A DNA stretch of 64,000 nt, from the NCBI GenBank assembly GCA_034440575.1, contig JAOTOL010001570.1, forward strand, positions 1,900,001-1,964,000, read 5' to 3'. Shown here in pieces: positions 23,901 through 34,339 of this stretch. A program made the translations under genes and the position numbers. A model generated the notes under the pieces. It was given only the letters and a program-made list of their open reading frames with translations, had not been told where the DNA came from and made no database searches. Within the stretch, counting starts at the first letter, position 1, and each line of letters opens with the position of its first letter. Origin of the DNA: Imbricaverruca yamaguchii (Eukaryota > Arthropoda > Thecostraca > Neoverrucidae).

Positions 23901-26314
23901 CTGGCATACCTTTTCCCACATCAATATGGCATGCTGTTTCAAAATTTTGAAGTCAGGTCATCTAGGGTCAACAAGTTAGTCAAGGTCAGGTAAGGTCACC
24001 TCCAGGCAACACGTGGACATGAACCCAGTACATCTGGCTTGGGTCTTGGGGTTTAGGGGCGCATCGACTGCGTCGGTCATGCAGCCAGCACCTCTGGCTT
24101 CCGAGACGCCCCAGCTCAGCCACTGACCCCCCCCACAACACCACTGCCACCACCACCACCACCCACTTACAGCGAGCCGGGCCGCATTCTGCTGCCGGAA
24201 GTGCGTGAGCCAGGCGGCCGCGTCCAGCGGGTGGTCGACGAGGTTGGCGTCGGCGGCGTTGGGCACCACCTCGCCGTAGCGCAGCCCCCAGCGGTCCGCC
24301 TCGGGCACGTGCACCAGCAGCCAGCCGGCGCGCGCCGCCCAGTGCAGCAGGTGCGCCACGCTCGTCGACTTGCCGGCGCCGTAGCGGCCGTAGAGCAGGT
24401 AGCGGCGCACGGGCCGGCCCGGCTCGGACGCCCGCAGGCAGTCCATCACGTCGACGGCCGGCCGGCGCACCATCAGGCTCAGCTCGGAGAAGGTGCGCGC
24501 CTGCGCGACCAGGCTCTTGCGCAGACCCGTCACCTGGGGGCGGCACAGTGACACAGCCTGAGACACTCAGGTGCAGACCCGTCACCTGGGGGCGGCACAG
24601 TGGCACAGCCTGAGATACTCAGGTGCAGACCCGTCACCTGGGGGTGGGGCAGTGGCAAGACCAGGCTCTTCGTGCAGACCCGTCACCTGGGGGCAGAGTG
24701 ACAGCCTGAGAGACCCGTCACCTGGGGGGTGGCAGCAACACAGCCTGAGAGACCAGGCTCTTGTGCAGACCCGTCACCTGGGGGCGGCACAGTGGCACAG
24801 CCTGAGAGACCAGTCACCTGGGGGCGGCAGTAACACAGCCTGAGAGACCAGGCTCTTGTGCAGACCCGTCACCTGGGGGTGGCAGTAACACAGCCTGAGA
24901 GACCGTACGGGGGAACACAGCCTGAGAGACCAGGCAGTACACAGCCTGAGAGACCCGTCACCTGGGGGCAGCAGTAACACAGCCTGAGAGACCAGGCTCT
25001 TGGACAGACCCGTCACCTGGGATCAGCCTGAGAGACCCGTCACCTGGGGGCAGCAGTGACACAGCCTGAGAGACCAGGCTCTTGCGCAGACCCGTCACCT
25101 GAGGGTGGCAGTGACACAGCCTGAGAGACCCGTCACCTGGGGGCAGCAGTAACACAGCCTGAGAGACCAGGCTCTTGCGCAGACCCGTCACCTGAGGGCG
25201 GCACAGTGGCACAGCCTGAGACACTCAGGTGCAGACCCGTCACCTGGGGGCAGCAGTGGCACAGCCTGAGAGACTCAGGCTCTTGCGCAGACCCGTCACC
25301 TGGGGGTGGCAGTGGCACAGCCTGAGAGACCAGGTGGCAGACCCGTCACCTGGGGGCGGCTGAGCGAGACCCGTCACCTGGGGCAGTAACACAGCCTGAG
25401 ACACTCAGGTGCAGACCGTCACCTGGGAGCAGCAGTGACGCAGCCTGAGAGACCAGTCAGCTGGGGGCAGTAGCAACACAGCCTGAGAGACCAGGCTCTT
25501 GTGCAGACCCATCACCTGGGGGTGGCACAGTGGCACAGCCTGAGAGACCCGTCACCTGGGGGCAGCAGCAACACAGCCTGAGAGACCAGGCTCTTGCGCA
25601 GACCTGTCACTTGAAGGAAGCACAGTGTGTCCACGTTGGAAAACTTGGATAGGAAATGACTCATAACAGGACAATTAAGTACATCTTGTTACATTTAGCT
25701 GTTTATCGACATCGACCATGGGTCTACATGGAAGGAGACAGAGAGGAGGACTGGGGCATGTGCCCCCACACCTCCGGCCGGGAAAAGCATGACAATTATT
25801 GCACCTGACATCATCCTGGATCACTTCACTTCTCGAGTGCACTGTGCCAGTGTGTGCCATCTGTCGCATCTCTTGTGCCATCCACCATGTGTTATCATAT
25901 GTGGAACATACCAACAACATACCAAACCACCATGTGTGCCACCTGTCCTGCCTGCCATCTCTTGAGCCATCCACCATGTGCTCTCATATGTGCAACATAC
26001 CAACAACATACCAAACCACCATGTGTGCCACCTGTCCCATCTCTTGAGCCATCCACCATGTGTCATCATATGTGCAACATAACCCAACACGTCCGACGCA
26101 GCACCGCACATTTGGCGCCGGACACACCCCCAGCTGACCCGACCTGACCTACCTGGAACAGCCGCTTGTAGTCGTCCGGGTGGACCGTGTACAGCTGGCC
26201 CAGGTGGTCGCGCGAGTGCTCGGTGGGGTCGGCGACCGGGGTGCGGAAAGCGGCGGCCGGCGCAGAGCACATGTGGCGACTGCACAGCCGCGCAACGAGG
26301 CGGCTCGGCAACAT
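15545..26314 (-). CDS. DAP3: DAP3 / mitochondrial ribosomal protein mS29 homologue (five exons, complete)
   Basis: Exons in transcription order: 26314-26153, 24533-24171, 23621-23424, 22045-21795 and 15692-15545, giving 373 residues (human DAP3 is 398). Introns 1-3 are phase 0 and intron 4 is phase 2, and the frame stays open throughout. The basic N-terminus fits a mitochondrial targeting peptide. The Walker A loop GRYGAGKS follows RYLLY, as in the family. Other matches are GWLLVHVPEADRW, the VAVE|VNVFW junction (family VAVDGINALW), HDWCGGAVV, LPRHLLGQ, LDPFVPVRV and C-terminal RRWLQ ... TEEGKKELFF. DAP3 is a GTP-binding head protein of the mitoribosomal small subunit, also linked to apoptosis in mammals. 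Introns 1, 3 and 4 carry large tandem arrays, two of which copy the splice junctions. Confidence 0.95.
15693..17125. other. DAP3 intron 4, distal part
   Basis: No gene recognised. Open frames are short, and there is a G-run at 16225-16236. Confidence 0.45.
17126..17280 (-). mobile_element. SINE-2 (tRNA-Val-like head)
   Basis: Reverse copy: GGTTATTGGCTTTACGACAC at the tail side, GTGAGACTCGAACCCAC (B box complement) and CCCCTAGGCTACTCGTC at the head. The SINE-2 head CTCGTCTCACAATCGAAAGG resembles tRNA-Val(CAC). Diverged ~48-bp direct repeats flank it (17080-17125 and 17283-17331). Confidence 0.88.
17664..17828 (+). mobile_element. SINE-3 (tRNA-Lys-like head)
   Basis: The head GGTTCAGTCGGTAGGGAG ... 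GACTCTTGATC ... GTGGGTTCGAATCCCAC resembles tRNA-Lys(CTT). Its 3' half GCGTGAGAGGTTGGCGACGC and the final hairpin match SINE-2, so only the tRNA-derived head differs. Confidence 0.85.
17884..17943. repeat. (TA)n microsatellite
   Basis: About 29 uninterrupted TA dinucleotides. Confidence 0.98.
18045..18195 (+). mobile_element. Decayed SINE-3 copy
   Basis: GTTTGACTCTTTATCGTACG ... TCGAATCCACTCGCGACTCG ... GGTCGGTGACGCTATATGGC follows the SINE-3 order with many changes. Confidence 0.6.
18304..18341 (+). mobile_element. Short hairpin retroposon, 38 bp, 5'-truncated
   Basis: The insert TGTATGACCGAAGCAGTCG AAGCGCCCC plus tail lies between perfect 15-bp direct repeats TATAAGTCAGGCAAC (18289-18303 and 18342-18356). 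Confidence 0.85.
18430..18960 (+). mobile_element. Degenerate non-LTR reverse transcriptase fragment
   Basis: Frameshifted remains show VDHGLLLTTL, LHSYLRGRTQTVR, a decayed PQGS-LGPLLFS region, SYADASQLLDH (from the YADD box) and NSLKMSPDRTECILTG. This is the order of RT motifs in CR1/L2-like LINEs. It lies within DAP3 intron 4. Confidence 0.85.
18961..19800. other. DAP3 intron 4, middle part
   Basis: No gene or clear repeat recognised. Confidence 0.4.
19801..19920 (+). mobile_element. SINE-1 copy, 5'-truncated
   Basis: It starts at GGGGTCCCGGGTTGACTC and continues through GCGAAACAGTGTGGGCGGCG to AAAGTTGTCAACCAACC and an A-run. Confidence 0.85.
20215..21828 (-). repeat. 67-bp array copying the DAP3 exon 4 donor junction
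   Basis: About 24 units of 67 bp. On the DAP3 strand each unit holds the last ~40 nt of exon 4 (CGACCCGTTCGTGCCCGTCA, GGGTGGACGATATGACCAG), the donor GTGAGATGGAGG and ~27 nt of intron. Two units near 20770 and 21470 are altered. The array ends inside the genuine exon 4. Confidence 0.97.
21795..22045 (-). CDS. DAP3: DAP3 exon 4
   Basis: Acceptor GCCGGCAG and donor ACCAG|GTGAGA at 21794, phase 2. It encodes VNVFWEES ... VRREDRSLVPFSDF ... HDWCGGAVVCTVG ... LDPFVPVRVDDMT. The last ~40 nt recur about 24 times in the downstream intron. Confidence 0.92.
22057..23135. repeat. Mixed minisatellite in DAP3 intron 3
   Basis: Left part: 60-90 bp units around GGGGTACAGTACCGTAGGG and GGTACCAGAGGGTCGGAGTA, starting right at the exon 4 acceptor tract. 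Right part (22860-23095): about eleven 21-bp units GGGGTACAGCACCTCAGTGTC. Open frames here are products of the repeat. Confidence 0.92.
23230..23410 (-). mobile_element. SINE-1 at the DAP3 exon 3 donor
   Basis: Full-length reverse copy. It reads in the same direction as DAP3, so its head lies only 13 nt from the donor at 23423. Confidence 0.9.
23424..23621 (-). CDS. DAP3: DAP3 exon 3
   Basis: 66 codons, phase 0: ELGLVTRQEYTWSRRESTP ... LLGEIKQHATEGRCRIMVAV. The VAVE end matches the Walker B-like VAVD of the family. A SINE-1 begins only about 13 nt beyond the donor. Confidence 0.9.
23632..24170. other. DAP3 intron 2
   Basis: Contains a short retroposon (24041-24085) and a CCACCA-rich stretch near exon 2. 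Otherwise nothing recognised. Confidence 0.5.
24041..24085 (-). mobile_element. Short hairpin retroposon, 45 bp
   Basis: Reverse copy (TTTAGGGGCGCATCGACTGC, GTCGGTCATGCAG). The flanking repeats CAGTACATCTGGCTT and CAGCACCTCTGGCTT match at 13 of 15 positions. Confidence 0.75.
24171..24533 (-). CDS. DAP3: DAP3 exon 2: P-loop exon
   Basis: Acceptor CCCCCAG at 24534 and donor GCT|GTAAGT at 24170; 121 codons, phase 0. It holds TFSELSLMVRRPA, Walker A GRYGAGKS and the HVPEADRWGLRYG region. Its first ~33 nt are copied many times in the adjacent intron array. Confidence 0.93.
24534..25620 (-). repeat. Array copying the DAP3 exon 2 acceptor junction
   Basis: Some 18 irregular units. On the DAP3 strand each reads GCTGTGTTACTGCTGCCCCCAG (broken here as intron tract then CAG), followed by GTGACGGGTCTGC and AAGAGCCTGGTCTCTCAGGC. 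These correspond to the intron 1 polypyrimidine tract, the acceptor and the first ~33 nt of exon 2. Confidence 0.95.
25840..26095. repeat. ~75-bp minisatellite in DAP3 intron 1
   Basis: Four units around CATACCAACAACATACCAAA and CCACCATGTGTGCCACCTG. No splice junction visible in the unit. Confidence 0.85.
26153..26314 (-). CDS. DAP3: DAP3 exon 1
   Basis: Start ATG at 26314-26312. The leader MLPSRLVARLCSRHMCSAP is rich in Arg, Leu and Ala, as expected for mitochondrial import, and is followed by LGQLYTVHPDD. Donor CCAG|GTAGGT at 26152. The frame upstream of the ATG stays open to a GTG at 26326, but I prefer the ATG. Confidence 0.88.
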
Positions 26315-26349
26315 GGCGGCGTCCACACGCGCCAGCTGACTGAGGTCCG

Positions 26350-26525
26350 GCTGCCGGAGATGGTTGTCTCCTCCGCCCTGCCGACGCCGGAGATGGTTGT
26401 CTCCTCCGCCCCACCGACGGCGGAGATGGTTGTCTCCTCCGCCCGACCGACGCCGGAGATGGTTGTCTCCTACGCCCCGCCGACGCCGGAGATGGTTGTC
26501 TCCTCCGCCGACGCCGGACAGATCT
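26350..26525. repeat. ~33-bp minisatellite just upstream of DAP3
   Basis: About six units of GCCGGAGATGGTTGTCTCCT plus CCGCCC, beginning within 40 bp of the DAP3 start. It would lie in the 5' untranslated region or promoter. Confidence 0.85.
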
Positions 26526-26746
26526 GTCCTTACGATAGACTGCTGCGTCCTCCACAGGACAGACGGCAGAGAGTTTTGCAGTTGTCACGGTTGGCCGATG
26601 CACGTGGCCGGTAGCATCGGTGTCCTTGCGCTAGCAGCCCATCGTGCTCGCAAGTCTGGAACGGTGCGGTATTGGAGATCCACGTGTTGGTCACATGCGT
26701 TCTTCATCTGTCAGATATGTGACCTGAAGTAGGAAATGAGTGGTAG

Positions 26747-26808
26747 TTGGTTGCTTGGTTATTTGAGTTTTATAGTGCATCTACCAGGTTTGGTCATTTA
26801 GCGCCCAT
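26747..26808 (-). mobile_element. Short hairpin retroposon, 62 bp, apparently full length
   Basis: Reverse copy beginning ATGGGCGCTAAATGACC and ending AAATAACCAAGCAACCAAC, between perfect 13-bp repeats GAAATGAGTGGTA (26734-26746 and 26809-26821). Confidence 0.92.
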
Positions 26809-26821
26809 GAAATGAGTGGTA

Positions 26822-29800
26822 AGGTGGACATACAGACAGTGCAAGTTTGCTATTGCCATTTTGCTTCCTTGCTCTCCCAAAATTCGGAAAATCATGTGGC
26901 AGAAACTCATGAGTACATATCAAACATGTTACCACTAAAGCAGTGCTTGTTAGAGTTATCTTAGTGACAGGTGTCTAGCAAGAATAGCTAAGTATATATC
27001 TGGACATACGCCTTTGACACAGCATCCATCCAAGCAATAATGACAGACTACAAGCTGCTTCTGAGACTCTAATAAGTTTCCAGTTTAGCCCTACAAAATA
27101 AACTTTTCCAAGAGTACCTGGCAATGTCTAGCTCATGTTATTCCCTGGTGAGAACTATGGTAAAATACCATGGTAAAGGGTGAGCAGCCATCTCTCTATT
27201 TGTTTAGTTATTGACAGAATAAATAATTTGGTACAGGGAAGAAGTTATCTGGATTTAACTCATCAACAACATTTTCTATTCCATTTTTTCCAATCAACTT
27301 GTCTATAGTTAATCTACCATTATTAGTGTTGACATAGCTTGTAAGTTTGCTCAGGCTGGTGTAGCTGGTAAGATAAGGTTACACTTAGTAATTCAAGAAG
27401 GTTGTTATTTTCTGAGGTACTGTTCTGTCCCTGACAGCATATCACTACAAATATTTTCTCTCTCTAACAAAAATGGATACTGCACCATACATATTCATCA
27501 AAATATAACCTGCTTAGCTAACCACATTCTTGTCACTTAGGGATGTCTTGATTTATGATCATTATTACACTGCCTAAATTGTATCCCAACCTATATTTGG
27601 AAAATAGTGGCTGGTAACCTGGATGAAATACTTTTCTTTTTTACAAAATTAAGTAATTTCCATGATACAGGGCTTCAGTGATCATATTCTCACTTCTAGT
27701 TTGTTTTCATTTTTTCTTAAGCCATTCACATTGATATACAGGACTAGGAGAGATCTGATCATGTTCACACAATGCTCATGCTCAGATTCAGTTGTCAGGG
27801 TTGATTGATTGATTTATTATCAGTTGTCAAGGGTACTTCTGGGGACTACAACACCACACAAATCCTGAAGATTAAAACAATGCATTGCCACACATCTCCC
27901 ATACAGCCAAAGTAGGTAAGGAAGATAGGGACCTGCCTAGATAGTATGGGCTCAAATTTCCTCTCTCCAATAATTACTCTTCTCTGAAGCTACTTTTGGT
28001 GTTATTGTGCTTTAAGTTGTTCACAAGACTAGCCTTGCACACATTTTTCTTCCATAAAGGAAGCACACATGTTTGGTTTCATTAGGTTGGGCTAGTTTTT
28101 AGGTTATAATTTTTTCCAAACATTCCAAAATATTTCAAAACAAGTTTGGACTTTGTTTTTCTTCAAAAGCAGGCTATGTCAGGTTGGCTTGGGATAGGTT
28201 TCTTATTAGTAAAATTAAATGATAGCACATCGTTTTAAAATTTCTGATTAAAGAGCTTTTCCTCAAAAAGGGTAAGAGCTGAAGCAATGCAAGAGATGGG
28301 CAAATTTGAAGTCTCAGGTAATTTCTGATTTCTTGGAATTTCTTTTCCATGCAATGTTTCTGAATGTGCTGAACATGACTTGACCATTCATTTCCTATCC
28401 AAATACATAATTTTCAATTGGGAGCCAAAATAATGCTCAAAAAGTGGCCTGGAGCTGGGTATCATAGCATACAAAACAATGTTCAAAATAAAGAAAGGCA
28501 CACAACCTAACCTAATTCCTAGCATACATAACTTTCCATGGAATAAAACATTTTTTTTAAAAAAAGAAGTGGTAAGTATCCAAACAATTTTTTCTCATCA
28601 ATTTTCAAATTCACAACCAAACTGAAGGTAGCCTGAACTACTAAAAAAAACAATTTTTTTATTGAATGTTTTTAAACTCATAGCAAAAGCTTAACCACAA
28701 CTAACTGAACCAAATCACACTTCACACACCCTTTGCATTATTCACAGAAGTAAATGTGTGTAAAACATGATTTGTGGTTACATTAAACTGGAATAATACT
28801 GGCCAGATGGCTTGGGTAGGATATCTTGGATCTGCATTCTATTTTATAACATTACTTATGCCATGCTACCTAACTTAGACGATTTTTTGGCCATATTTTT
28901 CCCACAACCTGAAAAGTTAGCATTTGCACAGAAAATGAGCAGTAGCACCATCTTACACAGATTCCATGCCTTGCACTGGAAAGATAACTTTCAAGAATTC
29001 ATCAAACAGATTAAAGCACGAATTCACAGTTTACTTTTCCTTTAAAACATCACAATGCACTAAAATTGATTTTCCTGAGATAATAATATATGATGAACAC
29101 GTTGAAAGTAACAGTTCTGCTATAATTAACACCAAAGTACTTAGGTAGCTACAGTACATACGAAAGAAAAATACACCCAATTACCACACGACCGGCTGCG
29201 CGACGAATCAAATGTAGATACTGCGGAGAATCTGCCGCATATTAAGTGCTTCAGAGATACCATATGCGGAAATTATTCTTCCTACTTCATGAGTTCCAGA
29301 ATGGTTTAGGCTGCGTTCTTTTGTCTCATTCATTTCGCGGATTCCGTGGATTGTGACGTCGCAAATTTCGTGGACTGCAACCGCGGAGCGTTCTGTGAAA
29401 TTTCACGCCTGTTGTGGAGTGGATACGATTGGGCAAGTTTGTGCGAAGGTGCCACTAATGAATGTCATGTTCCCACCGGCGAGGATTTTCCTTTGCAGCG
29501 TGGTCAAATTCTCGACTGTCAATGTGAACAGCAGAAAGCTAGACACTACCTTCAGAAGCTTCTTTTCCGGATTATTTGCATTTCGACTAAAGAGCAAATT
29601 CGGATGCATTTTTGCCTGCTGACGAATTCGATTATTCGCCTTCAAAATACGACGAATATTGGGCTATTCGATCATCCTATGCTCGTTGGCGATTAATTGG
29701 ATTAATCTAATTGCATGAAGTCAGCATCCGAATATAGAACGAAACCAAAGAAATTACTTCATGATAAGTACCAAACATAAAAATTTAGTTTTGGAAGTAC

Positions 29801-30676
29801 TTTTTGTCCACTTTTCTCCGCAGTAAAAATATTTGTGCTGTTGTCTGAAATTTTAAAATGCATTTATATAAATTTGTGCGTTTTATTTATGGGTATAAAT
29901 TGTATTCTCCGTGCTGGGTTGATTGTAATTTGCGTTTATATATTAGTTTGTGATAGTGCCCCAACACAGCACGATCACGTTTTAGCAATCGCGTTTCAAC
30001 TTTGATATTTTTTTTTTCAATTTTGACTAATTCACCCAGGCATATTTCGGTGTAATCATCACAACGTTTCTCCTTGTCGGTAAGAGCGATCGCTGTGCGT
30101 TCAATACCAACACCAAGTTCGAGTAACCACCACTGCTATTTCACTGTAATTGACACTGTACACTGTACAGTGTGCTGGGGCTTGTAGATATTTTAAATTT
30201 AGAGAGGAAGGGAGGTTTCCCATGCTTTTGAACCTCTTTGATGGAAGAGGAAACAATTAAAACAAATTAATAGACCTCCCAATTTTCATTTGAAAATCTG
30301 AATTTCTCATTTTAGTCAAGGAAACAAAATTGCGCTCTGAGCTGGCGCGAAATAAAAATACTCGAAACACAGAAAACAGGTTAGGTTAGGGAGGGAAACA
30401 TAATACAGTAGGTCTTTGACTTTTGGCATTTTATTAAAACATACATACAGATTAAGTAGGTAGACCTCACCAAAATTGACCTCACCAATGAAGTCGATAC
30501 AAGTCATCAAAAGGGATGCAAATAGCCTCTGCCTCATGCTAAATGGACTATGGTTCATTTATAAAGGTCTGCAATCAGAATACATTCGCAGTTAAATAAA
30601 ACAGTTATTATTTGTGGCTATTTATATCCCTCAGAGAAACACTATACGACCAAACCGGCAGTGGGTTAGGCACAAC
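26822..30676. other. AT-rich intergenic region between DAP3 and the hAT remnant
   Basis: No gene recognised over almost 4 kb. Base composition is clearly lower in GC than the genes. ATTCG/CGAAT-rich words at 29560-29690 resemble a similar patch at 33330-33430, so both could be subterminal parts of the hAT element between them. Confidence 0.45.
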
Positions 30677-32452
30677 CTACATGTTTTGTTTCAGGAACAT
30701 TTGAACGTTCACGTGGTCTTCTGAAAGTTGGAGTCGCCTCTTGTTGAGCAACCAGCCGAGGCTGGAGTACACTCGTTCCGACTGGGTGGAAGTGGCGGGC
30801 ACACACAAGTTTGGATACTTTAGCTTGCGTTCGCTCCACCAGGAAAGAACGTCTTCCTCGTCTCTGGAAATCTCATACTCAGCTCGATAATTTCGAACCT
30901 CCCGATCAATCTCTTCCATATCATTATCATCTTCGTCTTCGGACGACAATTCTGACCACTGCAGTCCCATCTTCCTTTTCTTGGTCACGGGTTCAGTCGT
31001 GGCAGGCTTTTACGGGGAGGAATGTTTGGCCTTGTGGAGATCCTTGGCCTCCCTTGCTTCCTGAACCAATTCCTTGTACACCGAGTCCCGCTTGAACTTG
31101 TCTGACATGACTTTCATCTTGAGAAACCTCGGATCAAGAGCGGTAGCCATCATCAGGAACGGAATGTTAACATTTTTCTGGGTTCTTTCTTTGAAGTCCT
31201 TCATAATTATGTCCTTCATGTTGGAGATGTACACTTCGTCATCCTCGCTGGCTTCCAGCTGTTTCTCAATCGACTTCATGACTGGCATGGCGACTGAGGC
31301 TGTTACAAATTTGTTTCCTCCCAGGGTCGTAAAGTACATGTCAAACGTGGTCAAAAATGAGTTAAGCTGCTGTATTTTCTTCATGTCAGCTCGCGTGAGT
31401 TGAAAGTCCTTGAGCTTCTCTTTGGTCTTGAAAGTGTACTTCTGGAGAGCCACGTTGATGGCCTTAGCGTTCATAAAGCCCTCCAGCTCATCCCCGAGAA
31501 ACATTGAGGTACAGGTGTCCTTCTCGACCTTCTCGTCGTCCAAGATCGACGAGGTGGACGCTCGGGTACTCCCCCATCTGTTGACGACATCCTGAACGAG
31601 TTTTTTTTATCCCCAGATGTTTCTGAGCCTCCTCCAAACCATAGTTGACGACGTATGACTTGTGCTTGGCAATAATCTTCCTCTGCTTTAGGACAATGTT
31701 ATTGACCGCCTTCTCTTTGGTGAGCCCTTCCGTCAGGCTGGAGTGCAGGATATGTTGGAAACAGCCATTCCTCTCATTGTCTTTGAACGCGGCGCGCATC
31801 TTGTTCTCGTTGTCAGTGGTAGTCAGGACAACTTTGTCCTTCACACCAAATTCTTCGGTGATGTTTTCCGTATTCTTTCGATAGTTGACGGCGGTATGCG
31901 ACTCTTTTACCTCTTTCACGCCCAGCGTGAAATATTTCATCTGGAAGTCATCGGTGATCCCGTGCACCCCGGTCTCCTGGAAACTGCGTGCGTTGCTTGA
32001 GCTTCCACCATCAGTAGTAGCGGCCACGAACTCCAACTGCTTCAGTTCCTCCTTGACCCGAGCCGACTCCTTGGCGTACATGTCGTCTATGCATTTTGTG
32101 ATGGTTATCTCACAGGGCACGTCATACTCCGGACAAGCCAGAGCCATCATACTAATGAAACCGTCGTCACCGACGATGGCGGCTGGCCTGGTGTCTTTAA
32201 CACACCACTTGGCTATCGCTGAGGTCATGGACTTCCACTTATAGGAATTTTTATTCCATTTGACCACATTTTTTCTTTGGGGAAGAAGAAGCTCTTTATT
32301 GAGTTCTTGTCGCCTGCCGAATTCTTCTTCGATTCGTAATCCTGTTTATGGTGATTAGTCATGTGACTTGTCAGACTCGTTGTGCTATGATATGCCATGC
32401 CTACCTTTTGGGCCGGACAAAGCTTACAGAACACACGTGTCGGGTCTGGCAT
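30677..32452 (-). pseudogene. Degenerate hAT-family transposase (BED finger type)
   Basis: Read on the minus strand. A BED-type finger comes first (CKLCPAQK ... LTSHMTNHH), then the hAT core (IAKWCVKDTRPAAIV, VAATTDGGSSSNARSFQE, VVLTTTDNENKM, CFQHILHSSL), MATALDPRFLKMK, and the C-terminal dimerisation part (VPATSTQSERVYSSLG ... KRRLQLSEDHVNV). A DDE-family hAT transposase cuts and pastes its element. The frame slips in poly-A runs near 32262 and 31603, and a stop interrupts at 31010-31012. The usual stretch between the last WW and the PATS box is short. It cannot make a full enzyme as it stands. The element's ends were not located. Confidence 0.9.
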
Positions 32453-33450
32453 TTTGGAGTCTTTATGTCCCTTGAAATAAAAAATCCTAAACGACGCTTG
32501 TTGGCGCCTTCTTAAGCACTTTCTCAGCAGAGTACGTCATCTCCTCTTCCTTTACTGATTCATCCTCACTTCTTCCTTCAGACATGCTTCCGGCTGGACT
32601 AGGATCAGAATCACCAGCTCACCTATGTATGTATCTTAAAGTTTGGATTTTGAGGCCAATAGTGAGTGCTTTTTATACAACTTACATAGGATCGATAGAT
32701 TTGTGATCATAGGAATGCATAATATTTTTCACCTAAATCGTCTGTTTTGGTAAAAATTACGTGGGTAGATTATTATTTTACAAAGGAAATATGAAACGTA
32801 TTTTCGAAACAAATTTTAGCATGTGTAGGACGACTTTTCAGATGTCTTTTTTTATCAATTGTGTCTTGCATTATTTAATTCATTGTTTGCGATCCCCGTG
32901 TTAAATCCGTGTTAAATCCTTAAGTATGGTCGAGTTTGACTGATTGGTGGAAATTGGTATCTGGGTGGAAACTGGAAAACTGCTAGATGATTGCTAACAA
33001 GGAATGCCATCCACGTAAGAAGCCAAAACCGAATCTTTTAACATGTAAACATAGGTACATCATATTCTGTCAAAGTTAAGTCCCTCAAAATATTTCTTTT
33101 TGCTTTTTTCATCACAAATATTGGCAGTTTTGATGTCACTACAAACGGGTACTGGTTTGATTTTCGGCCGGCAGGCACGTGCGCTGCAATGCGGCTGGTA
33201 CCATCAGGCCGGGGGATCAAAAATTGCGCTTATCTTTGTATTGAGTTCGTTGAGCCAAAAACACAGAAATTTCAGTTCTACATGAAGAATTCACTGACCG
33301 TGACCTTGACACACGGGAAGAAGCAAACGCTGGCGAATATTCGGAATAATCGTATTCATCGATTAAATATTTTTCTGCCGACGAATCGAATATTCGTATT
33401 CGTCGAATTAATCGATTATCCGACTATTCCATGGACTCTTTAATCTCCAT
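32453..33450. other. Flank of the hAT remnant
   Basis: No gene seen. ATTCGATTA-type words at 33330-33430 may be hAT subterminal repeats. Confidence 0.4.
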
Positions 33451-33797
33451 CCAGTAAACATGCCGATGTCGGCCCGCTGTCCACATGTGTCGGGGCGAGC
33501 TCGACATCTCATAGACGGCATGCCGACATTGTGCCGCTTTCGGCCGACATCGGCATACTGATCCGGAATATGAACATATGTCGAATTGAATTCGGAATAT
33601 CAATAGCGGCCAGCTAACGTCGGGCCGTTGTCAGACGTTCCACTCCACAGCTGACAGCGGGCCCCTAGGGTCCCGACGGCAGCCTGACAGCGGTTCCGCT
33701 TTGGCTGGGTGTCAGTCGCTCCATTCATCAGCCGACAGCGGGCCCTGACGTCCAGAGAGCGGAACGACGTCGGTCCGCTGTCGGCATGTTCACTGGG
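33451..33797. mobile_element. Palindrome-rich MITE-like element with inverted ends
   Basis: The left end CCAGTAAACATGCCGATGTC and the complement of the right end CCAGTGAACATGCCGACAGC agree at most positions, with similarity continuing to about 31 nt. The interior repeats GCCGACATCGGC-like words. No convincing target duplication or coding sequence was seen. Confidence 0.7.
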
Positions 33798-33894
33798 CAA
33801 TGGCCAATGTAAATTTCCTCTCTATCCTTGACATGCCTGTCATAGCCTGCCCTGGACATGTCTGACATTCATCTACCGTGAATTTGCCATGCCG

Positions 33895-34175
33895 CATAGG
33901 ACAGGACCTAGCCAGCATTTCCAAATGGGACCCATATGGGATCTATGTGGGCTATCTGGGATAGCCCATATATGGGCTGTAAGTGGGCAGCTAGCTGGGC
34001 TCCATCTGGGTCCCAGATGGGATGCCCAGATATTGTACTCAATTTTTTACCTGTAGGTAGGTAGCGATAGCCCTATTTTTGGGGTATTCTTCATCGGATG
34101 TAAAAAAAGAATGTTAATTGTGAAAATGAGTTCAACAACGCGATGGGTTGCATGTGGGCCACATGTGGGGTAACT
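33895..34175. repeat. Cluster of CCCATATGGG-type palindromes
   Basis: Short palindromes recur: GGGACCCATATGGGATC, TAGCCCATATATGGGCT, CTGGGTCCCAGATGGGAT, GTGGGCCACATGTGGGG. Possibly another foldback MITE like 33451-33797. Confidence 0.6.
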
Positions 34176-34339
34176 GGGCAAAGCGATGTTCTCCGATGAG
34201 CTTAATGTGACAAACCTTGTTAGCATTGGGGACGGTAGGTTACTTTATATGGTTAATGTCATAGAAAAATGTATTAAAATTAATATATTTTGCTTCCAAT
34301 CAAGAAGATAATATGGCATATTATTCAACAATATTTTGC

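Noticed and set aside
20215..25620. CRISPR-like regular repeats
   Set aside because: Units are contiguous without unique spacers, copy splice junctions, and the DNA is eukaryotic.
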